Shown here in pieces: positions 11,423-22,244 of a stretch of 64,000 bases of DNA (positions within the stretch are counted from its first letter, which is position 1; the number at the start of each line of letters is the position of its first letter). The DNA is from an uncultured Prochlorococcus sp. Its GTDB lineage: Bacteria > Cyanobacteriota > Cyanobacteriia > PCC-6307 > Cyanobiaceae. A model generated the notes under the pieces. It worked only from the letters and a program-made list of their open reading frames with translations. It did no database searches and was not told the origin of the DNA. The stretch is taken from the NCBI GenBank assembly GCA_902625845.1, contig CACOCT010000002.1, positions 62,001-126,000 of the forward strand, in the 5' to 3' direction. Made by a program: the position numbers and the translations under genes.

Positions 11423-12370
11423 ATGGATACTAAATGTACAAATGAAATCAAATTAAAATTAGAAAAAATTGTACAAGAAAATTCCATATCTAATGCTTAT
11501 ATTTTTTATGGTCCTGAACATATTGGAAAAAAAGAAACAGCCTTAAGATTTATATCAGAAATAATCAGAACCAATAATTCTGATTTAGATGCATACCCTA
11601 AAATTAAAGATAATAATTATCCTGATTATTTAAAAATTGAACCAACCTATTTATCAAAAGGAAATCTTATTAATAATTCAGAAATAGATAAAGATAAGAA
11701 TCAAAAAAACAAAGCTTTAATAAGAATTGAACAAATCCGTAATATTAAAGTTTTCTTGAGCAAAAAATCAATCCAATCAGCCAAAAAATTTATATTAATT
11801 GAAAATGCTCATCTATTAAATGAGTCTTCATCAAACTGTTTATTAAAAACTTTAGAAGAACCAACAAATGGAGTTTTTATTTTATTAACTTCAAAATTAA
11901 ATTTATTACTAGATACAATTATTTCAAGATGCCAAACAATAAGATTTAAGCCATATTCAGAACAAGAATTAAAACAATTACTTGAGCAATCAAAACATAA
12001 AACTTCAGAACTTTTATCAGATAGTGAAACTTTGGAAAATTTAATTCTTATATCGAATGGATCTCCAGGGACATTACTAAATAATTTAGAAATTTGGGAT
12101 CAAATACCTAAAAACATAAAAAATGATATTAAATTCCCACTCAAAAATTATGAAAAAATACTATTTTTAGCCAAAAATATTACTACTCATCTTGATTTAA
12201 ATCAACAAGAATTCCTCTTGAATTACATTCAAAGGACATGGTGGAAAAGAACAAAAAATAAAAAGATTGCTGAAATTTTAGAGAGCATCAAATATAATAT
12301 TAATTCAAATATACAACCAAGAATATCCTGGGAAGTCGGCTTATTAAAAGCAAAACTTAATGACTTATAA
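11423..12370 (+). CDS. holB: DNA polymerase III delta' subunit-like
   Basis: AYIFYGPEHIGKKETAL, LLKTLEEPTNGVFILLTS...SRCQTIRF; downstream of tmk. Confidence 0.85.
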   Translation: MDTKCTNEIKLKLEKIVQENSISNAYIFYGPEHIGKKETALRFISEIIRTNNSDLDAYPKIKDNNYPDYLKIEPTYLSKGNLINNSEIDKDKNQKNKALIRIEQIRNIKVFLSKKSIQSAKKFILIENAHLLNESSSNCLLKTLEEPTNGVFILLTSKLNLLLDTIISRCQTIRFKPYSEQELKQLLEQSKHKTSELLSDSETLENLILISNGSPGTLLNNLEIWDQIPKNIKNDIKFPLKNYEKILFLAKNITTHLDLNQQEFLLNYIQRTWWKRTKNKKIAEILESIKYNINSNIQPRISWEVGLLKAKLNDL

Positions 12371-12371
12371 A

Positions 12372-13145
12372 TTATGTATTTATTAGATTAGACTCTCTCG
12401 AATTGATAAATTCATCTCTCACGACATCTACCTGGTTACCTGTAGGAAGCTCTAGACAATATCCAGCTCCATAAACGGTTTTAATAAATTGAGGTTTCTT
12501 TGGATCTGGTTCTAGTTTTGTTCTTAAGTGCCTAACATGTACTCTTATAGTTTCAATATCATCATCTGGTTCATAACCCCACACTTCTTTAAGAATTAGT
12601 GATGGAGAGACAGTTTGACCATGTCTCTGAAGTAGGCAATGTAATAATTCAAATTCTAAATGTGTAAGTCTGACTGGAGAATTAAACCAAATAACTTCGA
12701 ATCTTTCTGGTACGAGTGTAAGTGGACCGTAATTAAGTATTTCTTGTTGATTTGTAGAGTTCAATGCAGCTCTGTTAGTTCTTCTCAAAAGGGCTTTGAT
12801 ACGGACATGTAGCTCTTCTAAATCAAAGGGTTTTGTTATATAGTCGTCAGCTCCTGAGTTAAAACCGGTAACTTTATCTTTCAATCCACCAAGAGCTGTG
12901 ATCATTAATATCGGTATACTGGATGTTCTATCGTCTCTTCTTAATCTTTGACATAAAGTAAGCCCATCTACATTTGGAAGCATTAAATCCAACAAAATGA
13001 TATCCGGTGCGTATTGTAAAGCTAAGGCTTGACCTTTAATTCCATCATCAGATTTTAAAACATCAAATCCAGAATGCTCAAGATGACCTGAAACTAACTC
13101 TCGCATATCGCGATCGTCTTCGATTAAAAGGATGGTAGTTTTCAT
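12372..13145 (-). CDS. rpaA: OmpR-family response regulator, RpaA-like
   Basis: Receiver + winged helix; cyanobacterial RpaA-like sequence. Confidence 0.7.
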   Translation of the reverse strand: MKTTILLIEDDRDMRELVSGHLEHSGFDVLKSDDGIKGQALALQYAPDIILLDLMLPNVDGLTLCQRLRRDDRTSSIPILMITALGGLKDKVTGFNSGADDYITKPFDLEELHVRIKALLRRTNRAALNSTNQQEILNYGPLTLVPERFEVIWFNSPVRLTHLEFELLHCLLQRHGQTVSPSLILKEVWGYEPDDDIETIRVHVRHLRTKLEPDPKKPQFIKTVYGAGYCLELPTGNQVDVVRDEFINSRESNLINT

Positions 13146-13511
13146 ATTGATTACAAAAATTTAAATTTTTAATATTCTCTCAATAATTTTTATTTATTGC
13201 AGATAAAGCTTAAATACCACTTAAGAGAAAAAAACCCTGAGAAGTTAATTGTAGCAATAGGTTTACCATAATTACTTCGATCAGAACCTAAAGAAATTTT
13301 ATAAATTCTTCCGTTTTTTTTAACTTTTGCTTAATAATATACAATATTTTTTTTAATTTCTCCTCTCATTTAGTTACTAAATAATTTTAATTATTTGAAA
13401 ATAGCTCAATTTTTTAATAAACAAATCCTATACTTATTGTTTGAGAAAATTAAGATTAATCGTTTTTATACATAAAAGATTTATCTTATTAAAGATATAA
13501 ATCACGAAAAA

Positions 13512-13862
13512 ATGGCTAAGAAACAAATTAATTATTCAGATTTATCCAATAAAGAGCTTGAACTATTAAAAGATACATATGTAGATCAAAAAGTAAAAAG
13601 TATGAATAATAAGGATTTAAAAGATTTTGCTACTGAAAATATTTCACTACAGATTAAAAATACTATTGGAAATGAAGAGGAATTAGAAGCTTGGAATGAG
13701 ATGGAAGAATTTTTTCAAAATGAATTTGAAAGCATAATAGGAGATATACAAATTAAATTGAGATCAAACAACGGTGAAGGCACTAATTTAAATATTGAGT
13801 TAATAAAAACCAATGTAGAGGAAAATGGAGAAGATAAAAAACTTGATATGTGGGAAGACTAA
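13512..13862 (+). CDS. hypothetical protein (116 aa, acidic C-terminus)
   Basis: ORF followed by terminator at 13886-13915. Confidence 0.7.
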   Translation: MAKKQINYSDLSNKELELLKDTYVDQKVKSMNNKDLKDFATENISLQIKNTIGNEEELEAWNEMEEFFQNEFESIIGDIQIKLRSNNGEGTNLNIELIKTNVEENGEDKKLDMWED

Positions 13863-13885
13863 AGATTTTTTAATTTGTTTTGACT

Positions 13886-13915
13886 AAAAAAAAAGACCCT
13901 TAAAAGGGTCTTTTT
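13886..13915. terminator. bidirectional Rho-independent terminator
   Basis: aaaaaaaaagacccttaaaagggtctttttg: stem AAAGACCCTT/AAGGGTCTTT with A-run and T-run. Confidence 0.85.
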
Positions 13916-13976
13916 GAAATGAATTTTCAAGTGTTACCTTGTTTCCACTGATAAATTCATTCCCTCCTACACACAA
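13886..13976 (-). ncRNA. Yfr2-family-like small RNA (copy a)
   Basis: Reverse complement gtgtgtaggaggg...cagtggaaacaaggtaacac...terminator; shares GTGTGTAGGAG, GTGGAAACAAGG and 3' hairpin with copies at 21016 and 28139; TATAAT 6 nt upstream. Confidence 0.75.
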
Positions 13977-14029
13977 ATCAATTATAGTAATAATTAATTA
14001 AAAAAGAAAACTATTAATGTTTATCTAGT

Positions 14030-14053
14030 TCAACTGTCACATGTGACAGTTGA
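14030..14053. promoter_or_regulatory. 24-bp perfect palindrome TCAACTGTCACATGTGACAGTTGA
   Basis: Read directly; core of 20 bp repeats at 21608-21627; lies upstream of the copy-a ncRNA promoter. Confidence 0.75.
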
Positions 14054-14243
14054 TACATTACAAGACTAACAAAGTAATTTATAAATAAAAATTCTAGTTA
14101 ATCTGAAATTACATAAAAATTAAATTTCTTTTAAGTTAGTAAATTTCAATCTAGAGATTTATATCTCTTGTAGTGTTGATAAAACTCAATAATTATTTCT
14201 TAACTACGTTAATAAAAGAATTATTAATTTTAAAGAATGAAAT

Positions 14244-14489
14244 TTATTTTAATTTAAATTCATTAACAAGTATTTCTTTAATTAAATTTAAATCCGATGT
14301 GAATGGGCCTTGAATATCAGACTCGCCAGAATCCAAACAATATTCAAATACTTTCAAAGTAGCTTGATATATTTGCTCTTTAGATGCTCCGATATCTTCA
14401 ATACCTCCCTCTCCATAAAAAGAAAAAACATATTCTTGAAAATTCTTCATGTTTTCTTCTAAAGAGGAAGAATTGAAATTCATAATCAT
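14244..14489 (-). CDS. hypothetical protein (81 aa)
   Basis: Isolated ORF MIMNFNSSSLEENMKNFQEYVFSFYGEGG... Confidence 0.55.
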   Translation of the reverse strand: MIMNFNSSSLEENMKNFQEYVFSFYGEGGIEDIGASKEQIYQATLKVFEYCLDSGESDIQGPFTSDLNLIKEILVNEFKLK

Positions 14490-15123
14490 CTATCTAAAAA
14501 GATTCCATATAACCTAAAGTAGTTGATTGTTATTTAAGAATTTAAATACTTAAAGATACATAATGATGTATTTAAATTTGCTTTTAAAAATTATGAATTC
14601 AAATAACAGAAATATTTTTGTTAGCAGCAAATAAATCTCTTGAAAAATTGATACTGTCTAACGAAATGCTCTCTCTGCACTTAATTAATACTGTAAATAT
14701 CTATAAGATTAATCTTTAAATAAAAAAAAATGACAAGATCCTTTAGGGCGAATTAGATTTGACCTTAAAATATGAAAAGTAGCTAAATTTTTTTATTACA
14801 TAGAAATATTAAAAAATTTTTGAAATTAATTTCATTCTATAAATTATGATCCTAGGCAAAAATAAATACTATCAAATTTGTAATTATAACTGTTATTTTT
14901 ACTACAATTAAAAATGTTCTAAAAATATCATTAATTAGATTATAGTCTATTTATATGAGTTTAATTAAAGAAACTCAAACAAAAAAATCTGTACGTTCTA
15001 TAAACCATTATAATTACTATAAAAGATTTTCCTTGATTCATAAATAATAAAATGAAGATTATATGATTATTTTTTCGCGAGTCTTATTAGAATTTAATAA
15101 AAATCAAAATTAAAGCCAACTAC

Positions 15124-15888
15124 ATGAATTTACCAATTAATAAACAAACTGTTCTTATTACAGGAGCAGGAAGAGGATTAGGTTCCGCAATATCTAAATC
15201 TTTTCATAGAGAAGGTGCAAAAGTAGTTATAAATTATAGAAAATCATATGAGAGTGCTAAAAGATTGAAGGATTGCCTTGGAGATAATGCGATTTTAATT
15301 AAAGGCGACATCAGAAATAAAGAAGAAGTGAAACACATGAGTAAAGAATTATCAGATCAAAAAATCATTATTAATACAATTGTTCATAATGCAATTAATG
15401 ATTATAAATTTAACGGAGATCAAAGAAAAAAAATTGATGAAATAGATTGGCAAGATTTCCAAAATCAAATTGAAACTAGCCAAAGAGGTTTTTTAAATTT
15501 ACTAAATATTTTTACACCAAGTATGAGAAAAGACTTCTTCGGTAGATTTATAACAGTAGGAACAAATTTATTTCAAAATCCTGTAGTTCCTTACCATGAT
15601 TATACTGCGGCGAAAGGCGGATTATTATCAATGACGAGAACTGCTGCAATAGATTTAGGAGAATTTAACATAACTGTAAATATGATTTCAGGGGGGCTAT
15701 TGAGGATAACAGATGCTAGTAAAGATACACCCGAAGAGGTTTTTGACTATATAAAAAGTATTACTCCTCTAAGAAAAGTCACTTCAACTAATGATTTTTC
15801 TGATGCTGTATTATTTTTTGCTTCTCCTTGGTCAAGAGCTGTAACAGGACAAAATCTTATAGTTGACGGAGGTTTAGTACTTAATTAA
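15124..15888 (+). CDS. SDR-family oxidoreductase (FabG-like)
   Basis: TGAGRGLG, YHDYTAAKGG, C-terminal GQNLIVDGG motifs. Confidence 0.85.
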   Translation: MNLPINKQTVLITGAGRGLGSAISKSFHREGAKVVINYRKSYESAKRLKDCLGDNAILIKGDIRNKEEVKHMSKELSDQKIIINTIVHNAINDYKFNGDQRKKIDEIDWQDFQNQIETSQRGFLNLLNIFTPSMRKDFFGRFITVGTNLFQNPVVPYHDYTAAKGGLLSMTRTAAIDLGEFNITVNMISGGLLRITDASKDTPEEVFDYIKSITPLRKVTSTNDFSDAVLFFASPWSRAVTGQNLIVDGGLVLN

Positions 15889-16127
15889 TATTTTACTCAA
15901 TAAGAAATATAAGAAAGATTAATTAATTGATTATCTTATTAATAGAAATTTTTATTAATTAATATACATGAAATAAATTTATACCAACAATTTATCGGTA
16001 AAAAATTTTAACTTCATCGCTAATTAAATATAATAGTTATAGATCCACTACATAAACGTAGACTATTAATTTAAATTATTTAATAATTTTAGATTTTAAT
16101 CTACTAATTTACCCCTAATTAAATTTC

Positions 16128-16331
16128 ATGGAATATAAAATTCCACCAAACATAATTTTACACAAAAGCAAAGAAGTCATTTTTTATATTTCAAATAATA
16201 ATAAAAACCCTTTAAATATTGATTTATGGACAAGAAAGTTAAATCTTTTAGGTTATAAAGGATTGGTAATTCATAGTAAATGTATTTTTAAAAGACTTAA
16301 GACAGATGCTTCTCTGGGTAAGCATTCGTAG
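16128..16331 (+). CDS. hypothetical protein (67 aa)
   Basis: Short ORF only. Confidence 0.3.
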   Translation: MEYKIPPNIILHKSKEVIFYISNNNKNPLNIDLWTRKLNLLGYKGLVIHSKCIFKRLKTDASLGKHS

Positions 16332-16690
16332 AGTAAATTTAAAGATTATTATTTTGATCTGATAAATCAATCTTTATTTGAAATTTCGCAATAAATCCAA
16401 TAGAAATTAGTAATAAGCCAAGTGCCACTTGTGGAGGAGGTAATGTCATGAGTATTTGATTTTTCATTAATTTAATAAATTTTCTGACATATTGCTAAAA
16501 AAAATTTGCTATTGATATAAAGAAATTTTATTTAAATTATTTTTAAGAGATCTCTAATATAGAAAGCCATTATATTAATGAAAAACTAGAAAAAATAAAA
16601 ATATGAAACTTAGTTACTTAAGAAAAAACAACTATATCAATTATTGATTAATTAGTAGATAATTGACCTTTAGCAATATATGAAAGTCTT

Positions 16691-16774
16691 ATGAAACTAT
16701 CTACTCCAATGATAAGCCTTTCTAGATTCCTAAATACATTAAACAAAAAGAAATACAGGTTAAAATACAAATAA
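16691..16774 (+). pseudogene. truncated member of MKLxxPFT microprotein family
   Basis: agtcttATGAAACTatctactcca... encodes MKLSTPMISLSRFLNTLNKKKYRLKYK*; start context matches other copies. Confidence 0.5.
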
Positions 16775-16985
16775 TAATTACGAGAAGTATAACTACCGGG
16801 ATCAAGAATTTTTAGAGCATAAAACGAATAATTGCTGTCTAATTAACTGCAATTAGGCAAGAAATTTACCAACACAATTATTTATAATGAAATTAAAGTT
16901 ATATTTGTATATTGAGATCTTTAAATTTTAACTAGCAGAAAAAATTTCAGAAATCATTTACTAAAAAACGTTTTAAGGTTTTCTG

Positions 16986-17372
16986 CTATAAATCTTTTAA
17001 ATCATCATATTCAAAATCTTTTACTTCACCGAAAGATATATTAGTTTTAATCTGTTTGGGATATCCTGAATCTTCTGCAATCTGCATCCAAAAATTTATA
17101 TCCGTTTTATTAAATTTTGCACATTCTTTAAACCAGATTTTTAAACCTTTACATTTTGAACTCTCTTCCTCCTTGTCTATTCCAAAAAAGTAAAAAATCT
17201 CCATATAATTACCAAAAAATTTATCCCCAGACCAATAATCCATAGTTCGTTTGGTACCAAATTCATCAATAAAGAATGCATCATATTCATGAGATTTAAA
17301 ATCAACAAATAATTCCGGATTTACGTTATGAACATCATTACCTATGATGAGAGTTATTTTTTTATCAATCAT
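16986..17372 (-). CDS. hypothetical protein (128 aa)
   Basis: ORF with ordinary composition; no family recognised. Confidence 0.55.
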   Translation of the reverse strand: MIDKKITLIIGNDVHNVNPELFVDFKSHEYDAFFIDEFGTKRTMDYWSGDKFFGNYMEIFYFFGIDKEEESSKCKGLKIWFKECAKFNKTDINFWMQIAEDSGYPKQIKTNISFGEVKDFEYDDLKDL

Positions 17373-17659
17373 TAAATTCCACTAATTCATAAGTAAATTG
17401 TTTTTAAATTATTTTAAACGAAAAATAAGTATGAGTATATACCCATTGAGTCTTAAAGTACTTTTTCCTAAATATTTAAGGTTTTTAAAAATCATATATT
17501 CTTTATTATCATAATTAAAGAGGAACAGCTTATTTAAATCTGCAAGCATAATATGCAACTATAAAAAGAGTAATTCCCAATGTAATTGTTTTAAAAAAAT
17601 TAAAAATTACATAGAAGAATCATTCTTATATTTATAGTTTTAATTTATCTGGCTAATTT

Positions 17660-18382
17660 ATGTATAAAGTAAATTATTCCGTGAATAAAAAAATTAAAAA
17701 TCCAATAATTATTCTTGGAGGTTTTCTTATCACTTCAGAAGCTTATAAGCCTGCTAAAAATACTATCGAAAAGATTTCTGGAAGGAAAGTATATATTGTA
17801 GATGTTACAAGAAAAGATTGGTTTAAAAGCAATTCAGCGGAAGGATGGATAAATATTTTGAACAAAGTGAAAAATAAGGTTGCTTTAGCATTAAAAGAAA
17901 CCAAAGCAAAAAAAGCTGATCTCATCGGCCATAGTTCAGGAGGAATTATGTTGAGACTTTATCTTTCAAGTGAGCCATTCAATAATGTAATATATGACGG
18001 AAGATCTAACACTGGAAATTTAATTACCTTGGGGAGTCCCCATCAAGCAGTTAAAGCCACTAAGTTGAGAAGATTTGTTGATGATAAATATCCAGGCAAT
18101 TTTTTTAAAAATATTAATTATGTTTCTATTGGAGGTAAAGTAGAAATTAATTCAAAACAGACTTCAATTTTAACTAAAATTATCGCTAGAGATTCATATA
18201 AATCAATATCAGGAGATAGGAATGAAAGTGGAGATGGATTAGTTCCATTATCCTCATCACTTTTAAAAAATTCTCAAAAAGTTATTTTACATGAAACAGT
18301 CCATGGAGGAATTTTTGGAAAGAATTGGTATTTTAGTACTTCAAAAGTTATGGAATGGTGGGATCAAATAAATTGGAAATAA
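17660..18382 (+). CDS. lipase/acyl hydrolase of alpha/beta-hydrolase fold
   Basis: LIGHSSGGIMLRLYL nucleophile elbow (GHSSGG), NLITLGSPHQA, C-terminal H in ETVHGG. Confidence 0.75.
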   Translation: MYKVNYSVNKKIKNPIIILGGFLITSEAYKPAKNTIEKISGRKVYIVDVTRKDWFKSNSAEGWINILNKVKNKVALALKETKAKKADLIGHSSGGIMLRLYLSSEPFNNVIYDGRSNTGNLITLGSPHQAVKATKLRRFVDDKYPGNFFKNINYVSIGGKVEINSKQTSILTKIIARDSYKSISGDRNESGDGLVPLSSSLLKNSQKVILHETVHGGIFGKNWYFSTSKVMEWWDQINWK

Positions 18383-18404
18383 AGTTATTAAATAATTAAT
18401 TCAT

Positions 18405-19259
18405 CTAGAAAAGACTGCCTTGAATTTCGACTTTATCTTCTTTAAATTCTTTACTAATGACCTTGGCATATTGTTCTGAATAAGCACAGTTTTTGCATGA
18501 TGGATTAGGTTCGGGAATTTGACTATTATTCATTAAGTTAACCATTTCATCAATTTTTTTTTCAACCCAATTAATATTCCAATCGTAGGGTATTAAATAT
18601 TCGTCAAAATTCATTCTTTTATTAAATTCCTGATCATCTCTTTTTGCATTACATACTAGGAAATAAGAAGTTTCATGAACATCAAAACCCATCCCAACAA
18701 GAAGGTAATTATAAAAATCCATTTGGATTTTATATGCCTCATGATAGGGATCTTCAAGATAATCTTGTTTATCTAATCTTCCAAGTTTTGCCTGGGATTT
18801 ATAATCGACAACAATTAATTTCTTTGAAATAATATGTTGCCAAATATCATCTACTCCCCCAGTTAAAATAATATTTGTATCCTTATGACGAAGCATCAAT
18901 CCTTTATGGAGGGAATCCCTCCAATTGTCAATTTCTGGATGATCAAAAGGTATTATATTTCTTAATTGATTTTCGATAAATAATCTATGAGGAATTTGTC
19001 TTTCTCTGCAATAATCGAATTCTTTTTTTAATAATAAATCTGTTGTTTCATTCAAAGTCCATCCGGGGGTTCCCGGCGGATCCAAACCTTTTACTCGATC
19101 CAAGTAAAAACATCTCTTACAAGTTAAAAAATTTGAAAATCTTCCTCTACTAATTTTAAAATCTTCTTTTTGATTAGGAGAATAAAAGGAGGACACTCTT
19201 GATCTTAAGCCAGTCGCTCTAATAGGTTCCTTTTTACTATTTCTTTTTAGTTCAATCAT
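18405..19259 (-). CDS. PD-(D/E)XK superfamily nuclease, Cas4/RecB-like with possible Fe-S cysteines
   Basis: FSNFLTCKRCFYLDRVKGL, ...LTGGVDDIW..., LIVVDYKSQAK, C-terminal CKNC. Confidence 0.7.
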   Translation of the reverse strand: MIELKRNSKKEPIRATGLRSRVSSFYSPNQKEDFKISRGRFSNFLTCKRCFYLDRVKGLDPPGTPGWTLNETTDLLLKKEFDYCRERQIPHRLFIENQLRNIIPFDHPEIDNWRDSLHKGLMLRHKDTNIILTGGVDDIWQHIISKKLIVVDYKSQAKLGRLDKQDYLEDPYHEAYKIQMDFYNYLLVGMGFDVHETSYFLVCNAKRDDQEFNKRMNFDEYLIPYDWNINWVEKKIDEMVNLMNNSQIPEPNPSCKNCAYSEQYAKVISKEFKEDKVEIQGSLF

Positions 19260-19787
19260 GTAATCTTTAGGACATTAAATGATATTCATTACTTATAGAT
19301 TATCTAGACCAAAAATAATTTACAAAGTATTTTTTATTATTAATATAAAGACAATTTAGTGCCACTATATCAAAATAAAAATATCAAACATAACTAAGCA
19401 TAAATTAATTTCTGATTACTCAAGAACCTCTTCTAGATAAATTAATAATATAAAGAAAATATTCCCATTTGATAATTTTATTTCTTTATAAATTGACTAC
19501 CCCTATAAATTTATTAGTAATGTTTAATTTGTGTGTCGAATTATTTTCACTCAAAAAATAGACACAAGGCAACATTTGGTTTGTTATGACCAACAAACAT
19601 AATAATTTCATTTAGTCCATGCAATTATAAATAAATAAACTCTATTTTTACAAATTAAATAAATATTATTTCTTTAATCACAAAATATTTAAAGAAATAA
19701 ACAAAAAATTGATAAACCTATAAACTTTAAATTATTAAAAAATATATCTTTTACGAGAAGGTTATCTAAAGCTACACATAAAAAAAA

Positions 19788-20309
19788 TTAAAATTGTGGA
19801 TCAATTTCCTCGTACTCATCTTCTTCATCTTCTTCATCTTTTTCATTAACTTCATACCATCCCCATTCTTTTGAAGTAACATCCTTATTATTATATTGAT
19901 CAAAAAATGATTGCTCTTCTTCTCTATATACATAGGTAAAACATTCATTTGCACTAATTCTCTCTGTCTCTTCGACTAACTCCATAGTATCTAAATCTAT
20001 CTTATAAATCAGAGCACTGAATTCGCAAACTTTTACATCGACTGTATTAAGTTGAATCTCATTTTCTTTTAACCAAAATTCTACATAATTAAAAAGATCT
20101 GTAAATCCTTCAAATCTTCCAAATTGGGGTGTAAAAGTAAAATATTCAGTTATTTTATTATTAAATATTTCTACTGCTGCACTTTCATACTTATTAAAAG
20201 ATAAAACTTTTTCTTTAATCCATAAATTGCAACAGGCATACTCCCTCATATTTTTCCGTTCACAAAAAATATATTCTCTACCTTTAATATCTTTCTCTAA
20301 CTTTGACAT
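19788..20309 (-). CDS. hypothetical acidic protein (173 aa)
   Basis: ORF; DEEDEEDEYEEID C-terminus. Confidence 0.55.
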   Translation of the reverse strand: MSKLEKDIKGREYIFCERKNMREYACCNLWIKEKVLSFNKYESAAVEIFNNKITEYFTFTPQFGRFEGFTDLFNYVEFWLKENEIQLNTVDVKVCEFSALIYKIDLDTMELVEETERISANECFTYVYREEEQSFFDQYNNKDVTSKEWGWYEVNEKDEEDEEDEYEEIDPQF

Positions 20310-20563
20310 CGATAATTATTCTCTAACTTTTGAAAATATAACCCTAATTTTAAGCTAAATTAAGAAGTATGTCTTTTCTCCTTTCTAGTCTTGAAAGACA
20401 TATCCCAAATAATTCGAAGTATTTTTGCATCTCATATTATGATACAAAATGAACAAGAGAACTATAGTGTTGAGAGCCACAAAACACCATTTATCTTACA
20501 ATAACACTCTACAAATTCAATAAAGAATAGGGAGGGCTGATAAGTAGAAAGTTAGGAGTTATT

Positions 20564-20662
20564 ATTAAACTTAAAACTCCATTAACTATCATAAGCAAAA
20601 ACTTTAACAAGATTGATTTAATTAGACACTCAATGAAGTTAAAAGAAAAAATATGCAATTAA
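20564..20662 (+). pseudogene. degenerate MKLxxPFT microprotein copy with ATG changed to ATT
   Basis: Frame reads IKLKTPLTIISKNFNKIDLIRHSMKLKEKICN*, close to MKLTTPFTVLNRRFNEIDFIRHALKSKEKFA at 24016. Confidence 0.6.
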
Positions 20663-21015
20663 AAATTACATAATAATACAAAAAACTTACCAACTCTGAT
20701 ATCTTAATTATCTATTTTGACAAAAACCTTTCACTATAATTTTGGATATTTTGATACACTGATGCAACTTAATTACTATAACAAGTCCAAATAAAGATTC
20801 TGCTATATTTGCTAGTAATTGACAATACATTAAACTTTAAACTTTCCATTTAGATCAATAACTTCAATATACTTGGTGATTAATTTCTGGTCGCTAAACT
20901 CTTCTTTTAAAAGATTTTTTTAATAAATTTTTTTAGAATTGGCACATGTTATAGATAAATAACATTCCACTTCAACCTTTCGCAGAAAAAAAATAAATAC
21001 CTTAATATAAAAGTT

Positions 21016-21108
21016 GTGTGTAGGAGTGGTTTTACTAACAAGTGGAAACAAGGATACACAGAATAGGTAAAGCCAGAAAAAGATCCTTAGAGATAAGGAT
21101 CTTTTTTT
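21016..21108 (+). ncRNA. Yfr2-family-like small RNA (copy b)
   Basis: gtgtgtaggagtggttttactaacaagtggaaacaaggatacac...gatccttagagataaggatcttttttt; TAATAT -10-like box just upstream. Confidence 0.8.
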
Positions 21109-21607
21109 AATTAATAGTATTCTAAATTTATTTTAATATTAAATTGATATCTTCAGAAAAGTACTATAAATCACTTGCTAATCAGAAGATTACAGAGAAG
21201 TAAATAATACAAGACCCTATAAAACTAGCTAATCCGTAGAGGATCTTTTCTGGGTTTCTGAATATCTCATCTATCTAGTTACAAAAGTTGAATATAATCC
21301 AAATAATTTCTCAAAACATAACTATTGGAAATTAATTAAATGAACAATCAAAACTCATAATTTACTATATTGACTATTCTTGATACCTAATATCAATTTT
21401 TTTAGAAAATTACAATGAATATCTAATTCTCTCTTCAAACCAGTATTAGAAATCAAGAAAGAGCTTAAGGGATAGAACTCATTCTCTGGATTAGCTAAAT
21501 CAAGTGTTTTTTTTGTTTCCACTTTTTACTAAAATCGCTCATTCAAAAGCATTGTAATTTTTTTAATTATTTATTTTCCAAAACATATACAGAATGGAAT
21601 GTCACGC

Positions 21608-21627
21608 AACTGTCACATGTGACAGTT
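21608..21627. promoter_or_regulatory. 20-bp perfect palindrome AACTGTCACATGTGACAGTT
   Basis: Identical core to 14030-14053; TATAAT at 21669-21674 downstream. Confidence 0.75.
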
Positions 21628-21719
21628 CGTAAAGAATAATATTCCAACTTTATATTTTAAATAAATAATATAATGTTTAATTGTGTGTGTGAGTTGCTAA
21701 AAATAGTTTAATTTTAATT

Positions 21720-22163
21720 ATGAAGAATCTTATTATAACTCTTATATTGGGTATTTCCTTACCTCTAAATGCTTATGAGAATATAGGAGAGCGCAGTAAT
21801 CGTGAAGCGTATGAGTCACAAAAAGGGTATGCATATGAAAACAAATGTTTTCGTTATGCATACAGGGAACAATATGTTCCAGGCAATTCAATATCGCCTG
21901 GCTATGTCAGATCTTACAAAGAAAAAGTTTCAATACCATGCAATAGTCCTCGCAATGTATTAAATCATAACCTTAATAAGACTGAACACCAAAATGCATA
22001 TGTAAAATATAGATCTGCACCAAAATGCGCTGGGAGTATGACTTTAGGAGGATTAATTGGAGGTGGACTGGCTGCATCACTATCAAACAGTGATGCATAT
22101 AGTTGGAGTATACCTTTAGGTGCAGTTTTAGGGTTAGGTATCGGTAATAGTGGATGCAAATAA
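21720..22163 (+). CDS. secreted protein with glycine-zipper-like C-terminus
   Basis: N-terminal signal-like MKNLIITLILGISLPLNAYE; GGLIGGGLAASLS...GAVLGLGIGNSGC. Confidence 0.7.
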   Translation: MKNLIITLILGISLPLNAYENIGERSNREAYESQKGYAYENKCFRYAYREQYVPGNSISPGYVRSYKEKVSIPCNSPRNVLNHNLNKTEHQNAYVKYRSAPKCAGSMTLGGLIGGGLAASLSNSDAYSWSIPLGAVLGLGIGNSGCK

Positions 22164-22244
22164 TATTAGGTTTAATTTATTAATCCTCTTAATAATAAAA
22201 TTTCAATTAAAGGAGTATGTGATAATTAAATAGTAGGAGATTTT

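Noticed and set aside
19060-19085. GC-rich ccgggggttcccggcgg as another tRNA remnant
   Set aside because: Lies in the conserved coding frame of the Cas4-like nuclease (DPPGTPG) and lacks ACTCCCCGGGCGG plus neighbouring hairpin.
19772-19954. 60-aa minus ORF rich in KMKKMKKM
   Set aside because: Out-of-frame reading of the acidic repeat region of the 19788-20309 ORF.
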